This document shows, one piece after another, positions 8,827 to 18,001 of a DNA stretch of 64,000 bases; within the stretch, counting starts at the first letter, position 1, and each line of letters starts with the position of its first letter. The notes below the pieces were generated by a model, which saw only the letters and a list, made by a program, of their open reading frames with translations, was not told where the DNA came from and did not search any database. This DNA is from Acidimicrobiia bacterium (GTDB lineage: Bacteria; Actinomycetota; Acidimicrobiia; Acidimicrobiales; Poriferisodalaceae). Location: positions 1 to 64,000 of the forward strand of contig JAJDVQ010000058.1 of assembly GCA_022826045.1 (NCBI GenBank), in the 5' to 3' direction. The position numbers and the translations under genes are program-made.

Positions 8827-9657
8827 CTACTTCGAGCGGAACGAGGCCTCCATCTCGTCGATGTCGAAGCCGCCGTGTGCCACGCCGTCGGTGGCGTACT
8901 CGTACAGCGCCGTCTTGAAGTAGAGGCTCAACGCGCTCACCACAACGCTCACGGCGAGCACGCCGATCACGCCGACGGCGATGCCGACATACAGGCCGAT
9001 CCCGGGCACCAACGTGGCGATCAGCACTGCGACGAGGATGATCGGCAAGGCGATCACGAAGCCCAGCAAGCCGAACCCCGCCTGGGCGATGAGGTTCTCG
9101 CCCCAGGTGCGGCGGACCAGCGACATGGAGTGCTTCACGCTGGCGAAGGACCGGTAGTCGTCGATGATGATGGCGGGAACGACCAGATAGGTGGCCACGC
9201 CCCACGCCGCCTCGGCCAGGAACGTGAGCATCTGGCCCAGCCAGCCCATGCGCTCTCGCAGGAAGCGCAGAATCAGCCCGACGGTCAACGTGATGAGCGC
9301 CCAGCCGAGCAGGCTCGGCAGCCGTGACGCCGCCTTGCCCATCGCGCTGCGCACGGTGGGATCGCCGCCGGTCATGCGCTCGTGCGCGCCGGCCACGAGT
9401 GCGCCCTCGAAGTACACCACCGTGGCGGTTGCCACGAAGGCGAACACGAGCCCGAGCACGACGGCGCTGCCTTGGACGCTCTCGGCGCCCCCGCTTGTAT
9501 CGAAGCTGCCGGTCACGAAGCCGACTACCGCTGCCGCAGCGGCGATGGCCAGGATGGTCAGCATGCTGAGGACGGGCAGCCACAGCAGCTCGCGGTCCTG
9601 CTTCAGCAGCGACCACGAGTTCTTGGTCAGCCGCCATGTATTGGCGAATCGGCCCAT
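8827..9657 (-). CDS. DUF6159-type multi-pass membrane protein
   Basis: A 276-residue integral membrane protein. Near the N-terminus is TWRLTKNSWSLL, a signature I associate with the DUF6159 family, followed by about six hydrophobic segments and an acidic C-terminal end (GGFDIDEMEASF). The function of the family is unknown. The ATG at 9657 has AAGGAG upstream, so I prefer it to the upstream start at 9810. It is convergent with the LLM oxidoreductase, separated by 22 bp. Confidence 0.8.
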   Translation of the reverse strand: MGRFANTWRLTKNSWSLLKQDRELLWLPVLSMLTILAIAAAAAVVGFVTGSFDTSGGAESVQGSAVVLGLVFAFVATATVVYFEGALVAGAHERMTGGDPTVRSAMGKAASRLPSLLGWALITLTVGLILRFLRERMGWLGQMLTFLAEAAWGVATYLVVPAIIIDDYRSFASVKHSMSLVRRTWGENLIAQAGFGLLGFVIALPIILVAVLIATLVPGIGLYVGIAVGVIGVLAVSVVVSALSLYFKTALYEYATDGVAHGGFDIDEMEASFRSK

Positions 9658-9769
9658 AGGAACGCTCCTTGCCTCCTCAGCCCCGCAGACGGATCGATGG
9701 CGAACCCCTGGGTCGCGGCTGGTGCACTGTGCACGGCCGAGCGTACTCAACCCGCGCGACACCGGATCG

Positions 9770-10909
9770 TCAGTTCTGTGATCGCGCGGCGGCGGGCGAT
9801 TCGGGCTCATCGACCTGTTCGGATCGTGCAGGCGCAGCGCGCGATCCAGCCGGCGTGCGGATCACCATGGCCACCGAGAACAGCACGACCGCGCCGCCCA
9901 GGAACTGCATGGGCATCACCGGCTCGCCGTGGATGAGCCACGCTGTTCCCACGGCCACGATGTGCATCGCCAGCACGTACAGCGAGGAGCGCGCCACCTC
10001 GATGTGGCCGTGGCACCATGTCATCAGCACATGACCGAACACCCCGGTCACGAAGGCCACGATCACGATCCACAGCCAGTCCAGCCCGCCGAACTCAAAG
10101 AACTTGTCCGGTGTCACCATCAGCACCGTGGGCGGGACCGCGGCCACGAACGACCAGAAGTTGATGCCCGCCATCCACTCGATCGGGTCCACATCGGTGG
10201 ACGCTCGGGCCATCCGCGTCAGCACGAAGTAGACGGTGAACGTCAGCACCGACATCGCGGTGAGGAACAGCCCGAACCCGTTGGCACGGAACTCGCCGCC
10301 AGCACCCATGATCACGCCGACTGCACCGCCGACGCCGATCAGCGTGAAGACGATCTGGCGAACGCTGACCCGGTCGCCGAAGATCGGGCCCACCAGCGCC
10401 AGGAGCATGGCCGGCTGCAAGGCCATCATCACCGACATCACCGAGATCGTGACTTCCTGCACCGCTGCGAAGACGAAGACCATGTTGATGCCGAACGACA
10501 GGCCGGGCAGCGCCGTCTGGATGAACACCCTGCGTGACAGCCACCGGCCTCGCAGTGCCAGCACCACGAGCAGGAACGGCGTGGACATGCCGAAACGGAT
10601 GAAAGCGCTCACCATCGCCGGCGCAGTGAGCAGCTTGGAGATGGGCGGCCCGAGGCCCCACAAGACCACCACGAGGCCCATGACCAGCAGCGGCAGCGCG
10701 CCGCCCGCGCTCCGCACGGTTGTGGCACCGGTCGCGGCACCCCCAGCCGAGCCTTCGGCCAGTGCGCGTCGCGCAACCGCCGCAGCACCGTTGAGCGGCG
10801 CTTTGACGCCGCCCGTCCGGTCGATGGCCGGGGCGACATGGAAGACGGCGCCCGACGGCACAGCTGGTCCGCTGTCGCTCGCCGCTGCCGACCCGCCTGC
10901 ACCTCTCAC
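9770..10909 (-). CDS. EamA/DMT-family transporter
   Basis: A ~379-residue membrane protein with about ten hydrophobic segments in two EamA repeats. The first begins near LLVMGLVVVLWGLGPPISKL, the second near NGFGLFLTAMSVLTFTVYF. Such drug/metabolite transporters exchange small metabolites across the cytoplasmic membrane. The cargo cannot be told. The frame is open to 11122, but the extra N-terminus overlaps the divergent SDR region. The GTG at 10909 has TAGCCT 7 nt upstream and was chosen; a GTG at 10717, just before the first membrane segment, is an alternative. The last ~25 residues are hydrophilic. Confidence 0.8.
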   Translation of the reverse strand: MRGAGGSAAASDSGPAVPSGAVFHVAPAIDRTGGVKAPLNGAAAVARRALAEGSAGGAATGATTVRSAGGALPLLVMGLVVVLWGLGPPISKLLTAPAMVSAFIRFGMSTPFLLVVLALRGRWLSRRVFIQTALPGLSFGINMVFVFAAVQEVTISVMSVMMALQPAMLLALVGPIFGDRVSVRQIVFTLIGVGGAVGVIMGAGGEFRANGFGLFLTAMSVLTFTVYFVLTRMARASTDVDPIEWMAGINFWSFVAAVPPTVLMVTPDKFFEFGGLDWLWIVIVAFVTGVFGHVLMTWCHGHIEVARSSLYVLAMHIVAVGTAWLIHGEPVMPMQFLGGAVVLFSVAMVIRTPAGSRAAPARSEQVDEPESPAAARSQN

Positions 10910-10916
10910 CGGAGCG

Positions 10917-10922
10917 AGGCTA
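10917..10922 (-). promoter_or_regulatory. -10 hexamer of the EamA transporter gene
   Basis: TAGCCT on the minus strand lies 7 nt before the GTG at 10909, and was used to choose that start. Confidence 0.35.
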
Positions 10923-11058
10923 CGGCCGCCAGGCACTGTGAGCCCGGGACCAGCCAAAGCTGTGAGCCACACCACGGCGGCCAATACGCTGCGGTGCTGG
11001 ACCCATGAGCAGAGTGGGCAGTGTGTGGGCTGTCGGTGCGGCGGCCGAGGAGGCCAAC

Positions 11059-11865
11059 ATGAACGACGACGCCAGCGCCGACGGCCCCGAAGCCGAGGTG
11101 AGCCTGCCGCCCCAGTGGTCATCAGACCTCAGTGGGCAGACGGCACTTGTGACCGGCACAACCTCGGGATTAGGCCGCCGTTTCGCCACCGTGCTGGCTG
11201 CCTGCGGCGCCAGTGTCGCCATCTGCGGCCGACGTGTGGAGCGGCTGAATGCCTTGGCGGCCGAGCTGGAGGCCAGCGGCGCCACCGTGCTGCCCATCCC
11301 GCTCGACGTGACCGACACCAAGGCGCTGTTCGAGGCCGTCACCACCGCCGAATCCCAACTCGGGACCGTGCAGATCCTCGTGAACAACGCCGGCAAGCCC
11401 GACGCCCGCCTGGCGCTCAAGATGGACCCAGCCTTCGTCGACGAGATGATCTCCACCAATCTCACGTCACTGTTCCACCTGTCGTGCGAGGTCGCACGTC
11501 GCCTGATCGCTGCCGAGCTGCCCGGCCGGATCGTCAACATTTCGTCGGGGGCCGCGTTCAGGGCGCCGCTGGGCACCTCCATGTACGCGATCACCAAGAG
11601 CGCCGTGGTGCGCATGACCGAGGTGCTGGCCCAGGAGTTCGCCCGCTACCACATCAACGTCAACACCATCGCCCCAGGTGCGTTCGACAGCGAGATGATG
11701 GACGGGATGCTCGAGCGCATGGGCGACTTCACCCAGATGTTCCCCCGTCGCCGTCTCGGCAAGCCCTCGCAGCTCGACTCGACGCTGCTGTACCTGGTGT
11801 CGCCCCTGTCGGACTTCGTGTCCGGCACCTGCATCACGGTCGACGACGCGCAGGGCGCCGGCTGA
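11059..11865 (+). CDS. SDR-family oxidoreductase
   Basis: A 268-residue classical short-chain dehydrogenase/reductase. It has the cofactor motif TGTTSGLGR, VNNAG, the catalytic Ser region NISSG, YAITK (catalytic Tyr and Lys) and the C-terminal TGTCITVDDAQ... segment, which normally ends in a glycine-rich tail. I chose the ATG at 11059 because GAGGAGG sits 5 nt upstream; the frame is open to 11005. It is followed after 4 bp by the PhyH dioxygenase and then by an SMP-30 gene, suggesting a short catabolic operon. NAD(P) preference and substrate are unknown. Confidence 0.9.
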   Translation: MNDDASADGPEAEVSLPPQWSSDLSGQTALVTGTTSGLGRRFATVLAACGASVAICGRRVERLNALAAELEASGATVLPIPLDVTDTKALFEAVTTAESQLGTVQILVNNAGKPDARLALKMDPAFVDEMISTNLTSLFHLSCEVARRLIAAELPGRIVNISSGAAFRAPLGTSMYAITKSAVVRMTEVLAQEFARYHINVNTIAPGAFDSEMMDGMLERMGDFTQMFPRRRLGKPSQLDSTLLYLVSPLSDFVSGTCITVDDAQGAG

Positions 11866-11869
11866 GGCT

Positions 11870-12808
11870 GTGACTAGGACGGGCGTCGGCATTGCCGATC
11901 TCGACGAGGCGGCGCAGCACTGGCGCGAGCACGGCTGGGTGCTTGTCGATGGACTCGTGCCGACCGCCGACATCGACCACGCCGTCGAACAGCTCTGGAA
12001 CCTCTACCCGCGCCCCGAGGAGTTCCACTCGGGCGACCCGGCGCACCGTGAGCACTTCGTCGGACGCAGCTACGACCAAGGCCACAAGTTCCCCGAAACT
12101 GACCCCGAAGGGGCGGCGTTCCGCCCTGAGCAGTTCTTGGGCCACATCCTGTTCCCGTACACCTCGCACCGGCTCAACCGGCTGCAGGTGCACGCCGACG
12201 TGGTGCGGTTCGCCCGCAAGGCGATGGGCATCGACGACATCCGCATCTACCAGGCCCGCATCTGGGGCAAGTACACCGGGGTCGCCAACTACGAGCAGCC
12301 GTTCCACCAGGACCGCAACCACAACGTGGTGCCCGACCGTCTCGAAGCCGGCTGGTGGAACCTGGAAGGCTTCCTGTACCTGAGCGATGTGGATGACGGC
12401 GTGGCGCCCACCGAGCTCGCCGGAGGCCCTGCCGACGCGACCCGGCCCTACGACGGCCCACCTGACGGCGATCGGATCTCTGCCGCAGGAGTGCGCGGCT
12501 CGTTCTTGGCGTACCGGCCAGACGTGTGGCACCGCGGCGTCGACCTCACCCGTCCCGGCGGCAGCCGATTCCTGATGAGCGCCTCGTTCAAGCCCGGCGG
12601 CGCCGACTGGATCGGCTACGACAACGTGCAGCCAGTCTCGAATGGACCCCTGTGGTCCAAGTTCGCCGCCTCCTGCACACCCGACGAGCTGTCCTTGTTC
12701 GGTGCCCCGTTGCCTGGCCACGCGTACTGGACACCCGAACTGGTCGACGCTCTCGAAGACCGCTACCGCGGCATCGACGCATCCCCTTGGCGCGACGCGC
12801 TGAGCTGA
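11870..12808 (+). CDS. Phytanoyl-CoA dioxygenase (PhyH) family protein
   Basis: A 312-residue Fe(II)/2-oxoglutarate-dependent oxygenase. The jelly-roll core is seen from HWREHGWVLVDGLVP. The metal triad appears as HQD in QPFHQDRNH and the distal His in DVWHRGVD, and the 2-oxoglutarate Arg is probably in SRFLMSASF. The family hydroxylates varied small molecules, not only phytanoyl-CoA. The GTG start is 4 nt past the SDR stop, so the two are probably cotranscribed and translationally coupled. Confidence 0.88.
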   Translation: MTRTGVGIADLDEAAQHWREHGWVLVDGLVPTADIDHAVEQLWNLYPRPEEFHSGDPAHREHFVGRSYDQGHKFPETDPEGAAFRPEQFLGHILFPYTSHRLNRLQVHADVVRFARKAMGIDDIRIYQARIWGKYTGVANYEQPFHQDRNHNVVPDRLEAGWWNLEGFLYLSDVDDGVAPTELAGGPADATRPYDGPPDGDRISAAGVRGSFLAYRPDVWHRGVDLTRPGGSRFLMSASFKPGGADWIGYDNVQPVSNGPLWSKFAASCTPDELSLFGAPLPGHAYWTPELVDALEDRYRGIDASPWRDALS

Positions 12809-12855
12809 CAGCGCTGCAGCGCTGGTTTCGCAGGAAGCGCAGACGGGTCGCGCAG

Positions 12856-12861
12856 TAGCGT
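12856..12861 (+). promoter_or_regulatory. -10 hexamer of the SMP-30 gene
   Basis: TAGCGT lies 8 nt before the ATG at 12870, within the 61-bp gap after the PhyH gene. It suggests a separate leaderless promoter. Confidence 0.4.
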
Positions 12862-12869
12862 CGGCGGCC

Positions 12870-13793
12870 ATGAGCTTTTTCGGACCTGACCACTTCGAGA
12901 CCATCACCGACGGCCTGATCTTCCCTGAAGGACCGGTGGTGCTGGCAGACGGCTCTGTGGCCGTTGTCGAGATCGGGCGCGGCACCATTACCCGCGTCGA
13001 TGTGACCGACGGTCGCAAGGACATCCTGGCAACGCCGGGAGGCGGGCCGAACGGCGCCGCTCTGGGCCCCGACGGCGCCTTGTACGTGTGCAACAACGGC
13101 GGCTTCGAGTGGATCACCGTGCGAGGCCGCACCGTGCCCGGCGAGGTAGCGAAGGACTACACGACCGGCCGCATCGAGCGCATCGATCTCGAGACCGGCG
13201 CGGTGGACATCCTGTATGCCGATGTGAACGGCGTGTCGCTCAAGGGGCCGAACGACATCATGTTCGACTCCACCGGCGGCTTCTGGTTCACCGACCACGG
13301 CAAGACCCGCACCCGCGACCGGGATCGCGGCGGGCTCTACTACGCCAAGGCCGACGGCAGCCACATCGAGGAGATCGCATTCCCGATGGACGGCCCCAAC
13401 GGCGTGGGCATCTCCCCCGAGGAAGACCGGGTCTATGTGGCCGAGACCTTCCAGGGCGCCATGTTCGCCTTCGACCTCGAAGGCCCGGGCAAGGTTGCCG
13501 CCGGGGTGCCAGCACGGGGCTGGTTCCTGGCGCGGCCGGCCGGACGCAAGTACTTCGACTCGCTGGCGATGGACGCCGAAGGCAACGTGAGCGTGGCCAC
13601 GATCCTCACCGGCGGCATCAGCACCTTCACCCGCGACGGCGACGAGCTCGAGTTCGCCCCCACCGACGACTCGGCCACCACCAACATCTGCTTCGGCGGC
13701 GACGACATGCGCACGGCGTACGTCACCCTGTCGGGCACCGGCCGTCTCGCCGTCGGCGGCTGGCCTCGCCCCGGCCTCAAGCTGCCCTTCTAG
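12870..13793 (+). CDS. SMP-30/gluconolactonase family protein
   Basis: A 307-residue six-bladed beta-propeller. FPEGPVVLADGSVAVVEI is the usual first-blade Glu motif, GPNDIMFDSTGGFWFTD carries the Asn that binds the metal, and GPNGVGISPEEDRVYVAET the next blade, with later metal-region FDSLAMDAEGN. Family members hydrolyse sugar lactones. Here a sugar- or organic-acid lactone is plausible given the SDR upstream and the inositol genes just downstream, but this is inference. Full length for the family. Confidence 0.88.
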   Translation: MSFFGPDHFETITDGLIFPEGPVVLADGSVAVVEIGRGTITRVDVTDGRKDILATPGGGPNGAALGPDGALYVCNNGGFEWITVRGRTVPGEVAKDYTTGRIERIDLETGAVDILYADVNGVSLKGPNDIMFDSTGGFWFTDHGKTRTRDRDRGGLYYAKADGSHIEEIAFPMDGPNGVGISPEEDRVYVAETFQGAMFAFDLEGPGKVAAGVPARGWFLARPAGRKYFDSLAMDAEGNVSVATILTGGISTFTRDGDELEFAPTDDSATTNICFGGDDMRTAYVTLSGTGRLAVGGWPRPGLKLPF

Positions 13794-13927
13794 GCCAAGC
13801 CTGCACTCGGCCGGAACTTTGCTTGCCCAGCACGGCCGAACTCAGCACGAGATCCCGCTGATCGACGGATTATCGCCGTTCGGTACCATCGAAGCGACCA
13901 CCTTCGCCACAGCCTCCGAAGGGACTC

Positions 13928-14944
13928 ATGACGGCCAAACGACAGGGTGGCTACCCGACCATCAAGGACATCTCGCAGCACGCCGGTGTCTCAAAGTCGC
14001 TGGTGTCACGCGCCCTGCGCGGCGAGGGCCACGTCCGCGACAGCACGCGCCAGCGCATCCTGGAGTCGGCCGCCGAACTGGGCTACCGGGCGCACGCCGG
14101 CGCTCGATCGCTCGCGGGCCTGAGCAGCGGCACCATCGGCTTCGTCATTACCGGTCTCTTCGACGCGTTCTGGGGCGAGGTCATGTTTGCCGTGGATCAA
14201 GAAGTCAGCCGTCGCGGCATGCGCACGCTGTACCTGTCGAGCCCGCCTGAGGTGAGCGGCGAGCGCGAGGTCATCGAGCGGATGCTCGAGTACCGGGTGG
14301 ATGGCCTCGCACTGGGGCTGCTCGGTGGGCGTGCTGCGGCCGAACTCGAGGAGTACGCCGATGTCCTGCCGGTCTTGGCGTTGATGTACGACCTTCGATC
14401 CGATCGGTACGACACGCTCGTCACCGACGACGAAGCGGCCATGGTGTCGGTCGTCCGGCACCTGGCCGAATTGGGCCACAGCGACATCGCTCTCGTCGGC
14501 GATGCCGAGATGCCGAATGTCGCAGCACGAACCCGTGGGTACACCGGCGAGATGGAACGGCGGGGATGCTCGGAGCACATCTCGTTCGAGCCGGCCGGCT
14601 TCCTGCAATCGGACGGGTACGAAGCGGCCGACAAGCTGCTGCGCCGTTCGCGGCGACCGACGGCCATCGCCTGCGTCAACGACGCCCAGGCCCGCGGCGC
14701 CGTGCTCGCCGCGGTCGATGCCGGCCTCGACGTGCCCGACGACATCAGCATCACGGGCTTCGACGACTCCCTGTATGCCGTCGCCGGCGTGCCCCGGCTG
14801 ACCACGGTGCGGCTGCCTCGTTCCGATATCGGGCAGACAGCGGTCAGCATGCTGAGCGACCGCATGAACGGCCGTGACACTGCACTGGTGTCGGTGCTGC
14901 ACGCCGAGTTGGTCGTGCGGGACTCGACCGGCCCCGTTCGCTAG
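13928..14944 (+). CDS. LacI-family transcriptional regulator
   Basis: A 338-residue repressor with an N-terminal LacI HTH (TIKDISQHAGVSKSLVSRAL, residues ~10-30) and hinge, then a periplasmic-binding-protein-like sensor domain with DGLALGLLG, DDEAAMVSVVRHLAELGH and ITGFDDS. It ends 49 bp from the tail of the convergent inositol operon, so it is the natural candidate to control that operon with an inositol-derived effector. GAAGGG before the ATG is a plausible ribosome-binding site, and TACCAT about 40 nt upstream may be a -10. Confidence 0.9.
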   Translation: MTAKRQGGYPTIKDISQHAGVSKSLVSRALRGEGHVRDSTRQRILESAAELGYRAHAGARSLAGLSSGTIGFVITGLFDAFWGEVMFAVDQEVSRRGMRTLYLSSPPEVSGEREVIERMLEYRVDGLALGLLGGRAAAELEEYADVLPVLALMYDLRSDRYDTLVTDDEAAMVSVVRHLAELGHSDIALVGDAEMPNVAARTRGYTGEMERRGCSEHISFEPAGFLQSDGYEAADKLLRRSRRPTAIACVNDAQARGAVLAAVDAGLDVPDDISITGFDDSLYAVAGVPRLTTVRLPRSDIGQTAVSMLSDRMNGRDTALVSVLHAELVVRDSTGPVR

Positions 14945-14993
14945 CCGGGTCCGACGACAGTCGCTCGCATCGCCGCGAGGTATCGCTGGCTGT

Positions 14994-16001
14994 TCATGAC
15001 CAGACGTCCGCCACGCGGACAGGACGTCCCTCGCGTGCCGAGCGCGTGGCCGCCAATGCGATCGCCAGGCACGCCCGGCCGTCCTCCAGCGTCACCAGCG
15101 GCGGCTCACCGGCCAGCACGTCGACGAATGCCGCCCACTCGGCCCGATACGACTCGGCATATCGCTCGGTGAAGAACCACGGCATCGGCGCAGCGGCCGC
15201 TCCTGCGGGCCCGGATCGCACGGCGCTGTGCACCGTCGGGTTCTGCGAGGCCATCGCCCCGGCGCTGCCGAACGCCTCGACGCGCTGGTCGTAGCCGTAG
15301 ATCGCCTGCCGGCTGTTGTCGATGGTGGTGATGGTTCCATCGACGTGGGTGAGCACAGCCACTGCGGTGTCCCAATCGCCGAGTTCGCCGATCACGGGAT
15401 CGATGCGCACTGCGCCTGCCGCATACACCTCGGCAACCTCAGCGCCAACGACGAAGCGCGCCATGTCGAAGTCGTGGATCATCATGTCGGCGAAGATGCC
15501 CCCCGAGGTGGCGACATAGTCGTGCGGCGGGGGCTCCGGGTCACGGCTCGTGATCCGGACGACGTGCACCTCGCCGAGCTCGCCGCTGTGGGCCGCGGCG
15601 GCCACAGCCCGATGCGATGGGTCGAAGCGACGGTTGAAGCCCAGTTGAACTGCCGTGCCTGCTGCGGCAACGGCCGACACAGCGCGTTCGGCCTCGGCCA
15701 GTTCCAGCGACACGGGCTTCTCACAGAAAGCAGGCAGCCCAGCCTCCGCCGCCGCCACGATCAAGTCGACATGGGTCTCCGTCGGTGAGCAAATGGCCAC
15801 GGCGTCGACGTCGGATCGGTCCATCAGCATTGCCGGGGTGTCGGCTACCGGCACCCCCAGCTCTGCTGCGATCGATGCCGATGCCGCCGGAACGGCATCA
15901 CACACGGCAGCAAGACGGAGGCCGTCGATGCCGGCCAGATGGCGCGCGTGCATCTGGCCGATTCGGCCGCAGCCGATGAGGCCGATGCCTGATGTGCTCA
16001 C
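14994..16001 (-). CDS. iolG: Inositol 2-dehydrogenase-like Gfo/Idh/MocA oxidoreductase
   Basis: A 335-residue NAD(P)-dependent dehydrogenase. It has the Rossmann motif GLIGCGRIGQMHARH, the EKPVSLEL active-site Lys region and GGIFADMMIHDFDMARF, which holds the Asp and His used in catalysis by inositol dehydrogenases, then YDQRVEAFGS. This combination is close to IolG, which oxidises myo-inositol to 2-keto-myo-inositol (scyllo-inosose). Its start overlaps the iolD stop by 4 nt (ATGA type), so translation is coupled. It is the last gene of the operon. Confidence 0.87.
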   Translation of the reverse strand: MSTSGIGLIGCGRIGQMHARHLAGIDGLRLAAVCDAVPAASASIAAELGVPVADTPAMLMDRSDVDAVAICSPTETHVDLIVAAAEAGLPAFCEKPVSLELAEAERAVSAVAAAGTAVQLGFNRRFDPSHRAVAAAAHSGELGEVHVVRITSRDPEPPPHDYVATSGGIFADMMIHDFDMARFVVGAEVAEVYAAGAVRIDPVIGELGDWDTAVAVLTHVDGTITTIDNSRQAIYGYDQRVEAFGSAGAMASQNPTVHSAVRSGPAGAAAAPMPWFFTERYAESYRAEWAAFVDVLAGEPPLVTLEDGRACLAIALAATRSAREGRPVRVADVWS

Positions 16002-17953
16002 AAGCCTCGCCGCTGAGCAGCCATTGCCTCGGCCATGCCTGCGGCTGCTTCGGCGATTTCGGGCCGGTCACTGGATTCGGGCACGCCCACCTGCCATGCC
16101 ACTCCGCCTTCGGTCCACGATGTGGGATGTGTGGCGAGCACGATCACATACGTGCGCTCGGATGCCTTCGCCCGCTCCAGCGCTGCCTCCAGCTCCGCGA
16201 TGGTGGTCACGGTTTCCGATGTACACCCCATGGACGCTGCGTGCGCGGCGAAATCGACGTGGGGAGGCTCCGGCCCTGTTCGATCCACCGTCCCCGATGG
16301 ACTCTGGGTCATCGTGTCGGCCAGGAAGTTGTTGAACGACTCGCCGCCCTGGGCGCGCTGCAGGCGGTTGATGACGGCAAAACCCCCGTTGTCGCAGACC
16401 ACCACGGTGATCGGGTGGCCGCTCAGCACCGAGCTGTACAGGTCTGAGTTCATCATCAGGTACGAGCCGTCGCCGATGAGCGCAACGACATCGCGAGCGG
16501 GCAGCGCCTGCTTCGCGCCCCACGCGCCCGAAATCTCGTAGCCCATCGTCGAGTAGCCGTACTCGCAATCGAAGGAGTGCTCGACATCGCTGCGCCAGCC
16601 GTTCACGGTCTCCCCAGGCAGACCGCCGGCCGCCGTCACCACGTAGGTGCGCTCATCGGCCGCTCTCGACACTGCGCCCACCACCTGCGCATAGGTGGGC
16701 GGATCGGCGGCAGCTTCGTCGGTGCCCACGACGCCGACAGTGTCGGGCGCGGCGAGCTTGTCGATGTACGCGTGGTATTGCGCTGTTTCGGTCTCGGCGC
16801 GCGCCGTCCAGTCGGCCGGTGCGACATAACCCCCGATCGCGGATCCCAGCTCAACCAACCCTTCTCGGGCGTCGGCCACCAGCGGCAGGCTGCCGTGCTT
16901 GGATGCATCGAACCGTGCTGTGTTCAGCCCGATGAACGTCGAGTCATGATCGAACACGGTCCACGAGCCGGTGGCGAAGTCGCCCAGCCGTGTGCCCACC
17001 GCCACGATCACGTCGGCAGCATCGGCCATCGCGTTCGCTGAGACACAGCCCGTCACGCCGATCGGCCCGCAGCCGAGCGGATGGCTGGACGGGAAGCTGG
17101 TGCGGCCGGCCACCGTCTCGACCACCGGGATGCCGTGGCGCTCTGCAAACGCCCGCAGCTCGGCCTCGGCCATCGACCAGCGCACGCCGCCGCCGCTGAT
17201 GAGCAGCGGGCGCTTCGCTGCCGACAGCCTCGCTGCAGCGGCTGCGAGCTCGCGCCGGTCGGGGCGTGGACGTCGCACCCGGTGCACGATCGGCTCAAAG
17301 AACCGCTCCGGAAATGAATACGTCTGCGCCTGGACGTCTTGCGGCAGCCCGATGAAGGCGGGGCCGCAGTCGGCCGGATCCAGCATCGTCGCCACTGCGT
17401 TCGGCAGGCTCCCCAGCGCCTGCGCGGGCGTCGTGAGCCTGTCCCAGTAGCGGACCACGGATCGAAAGGCGTCGTTGACCGTCATCGATGGATCGCCGAA
17501 GTGCTCCACTTGCTGCAGCACCGGGTCCGGGAGCCGATGGCTGAAGGTGTCTCCCGACAGGAGCAGCAGCGGCATGCGATTCGCGTGGGCCACCGCTGCG
17601 GCGGTGACCATGTTGGTGGCGCCCGGGCCGATGGAGCTGGTCGCCGCCATGATCCTGCGGCGTCTCATCGCCCGTGCGAAGCCGACGCCCGCCAAGGCCA
17701 TGCCCTGCTCGTTCTGCCCGCGCCATGTCGGGAGCGCGTGACGTGCGCTGTGCAGCTCAGGCCCGAGACATGTCACATTTCCGTGGCCGAAGATCGCGTA
17801 GACGCCCCCGAACAGCGGCACCGAGTCGCCGTCGGAAACGCCGGAGGCAGCCAGTTGACCGCCTGCCGCCAGGTCGAGATCATCCAGTGCGATCCGCTGA
17901 GCTGCGAGATAGCGGACGATTGCGCCGGCGGCCGTCAGCTCGATGTCTGCCAT
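15998..17953 (-). CDS. iolD: 3D-(3,5/4)-trihydroxycyclohexane-1,2-dione acylhydrolase
   Basis: A 651-residue thiamine diphosphate enzyme. The three ThDP domains are in the normal order: an N-terminal PYR domain with FGGVYAIFGHGNV and the catalytic-type Glu region RGQNEQGMALAGVG, a central domain with RPLLISGGGVRWS, and a C-terminal PP domain with GDGSYLMMNSDL and the matching CDNGGF. The FGHGNV and WRGQNEQGMA wording is characteristic of IolD, which opens the ring of the dione formed by IolE to give 5-deoxy-glucuronate. Length matches the family. It is followed by iolG with a 4-nt overlap and preceded by another Gfo-type dehydrogenase 48 bp upstream. Confidence 0.92.
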   Translation of the reverse strand: MADIELTAAGAIVRYLAAQRIALDDLDLAAGGQLAASGVSDGDSVPLFGGVYAIFGHGNVTCLGPELHSARHALPTWRGQNEQGMALAGVGFARAMRRRRIMAATSSIGPGATNMVTAAAVAHANRMPLLLLSGDTFSHRLPDPVLQQVEHFGDPSMTVNDAFRSVVRYWDRLTTPAQALGSLPNAVATMLDPADCGPAFIGLPQDVQAQTYSFPERFFEPIVHRVRRPRPDRRELAAAAARLSAAKRPLLISGGGVRWSMAEAELRAFAERHGIPVVETVAGRTSFPSSHPLGCGPIGVTGCVSANAMADAADVIVAVGTRLGDFATGSWTVFDHDSTFIGLNTARFDASKHGSLPLVADAREGLVELGSAIGGYVAPADWTARAETETAQYHAYIDKLAAPDTVGVVGTDEAAADPPTYAQVVGAVSRAADERTYVVTAAGGLPGETVNGWRSDVEHSFDCEYGYSTMGYEISGAWGAKQALPARDVVALIGDGSYLMMNSDLYSSVLSGHPITVVVCDNGGFAVINRLQRAQGGESFNNFLADTMTQSPSGTVDRTGPEPPHVDFAAHAASMGCTSETVTTIAELEAALERAKASERTYVIVLATHPTSWTEGGVAWQVGVPESSDRPEIAEAAAGMAEAMAAQRRGL

Positions 17954-18001
17954 CGCAAGCCTCCCTTCAGTGCGGCCTCTTCGTTGCCGTGTGGGCTCGA
18001 T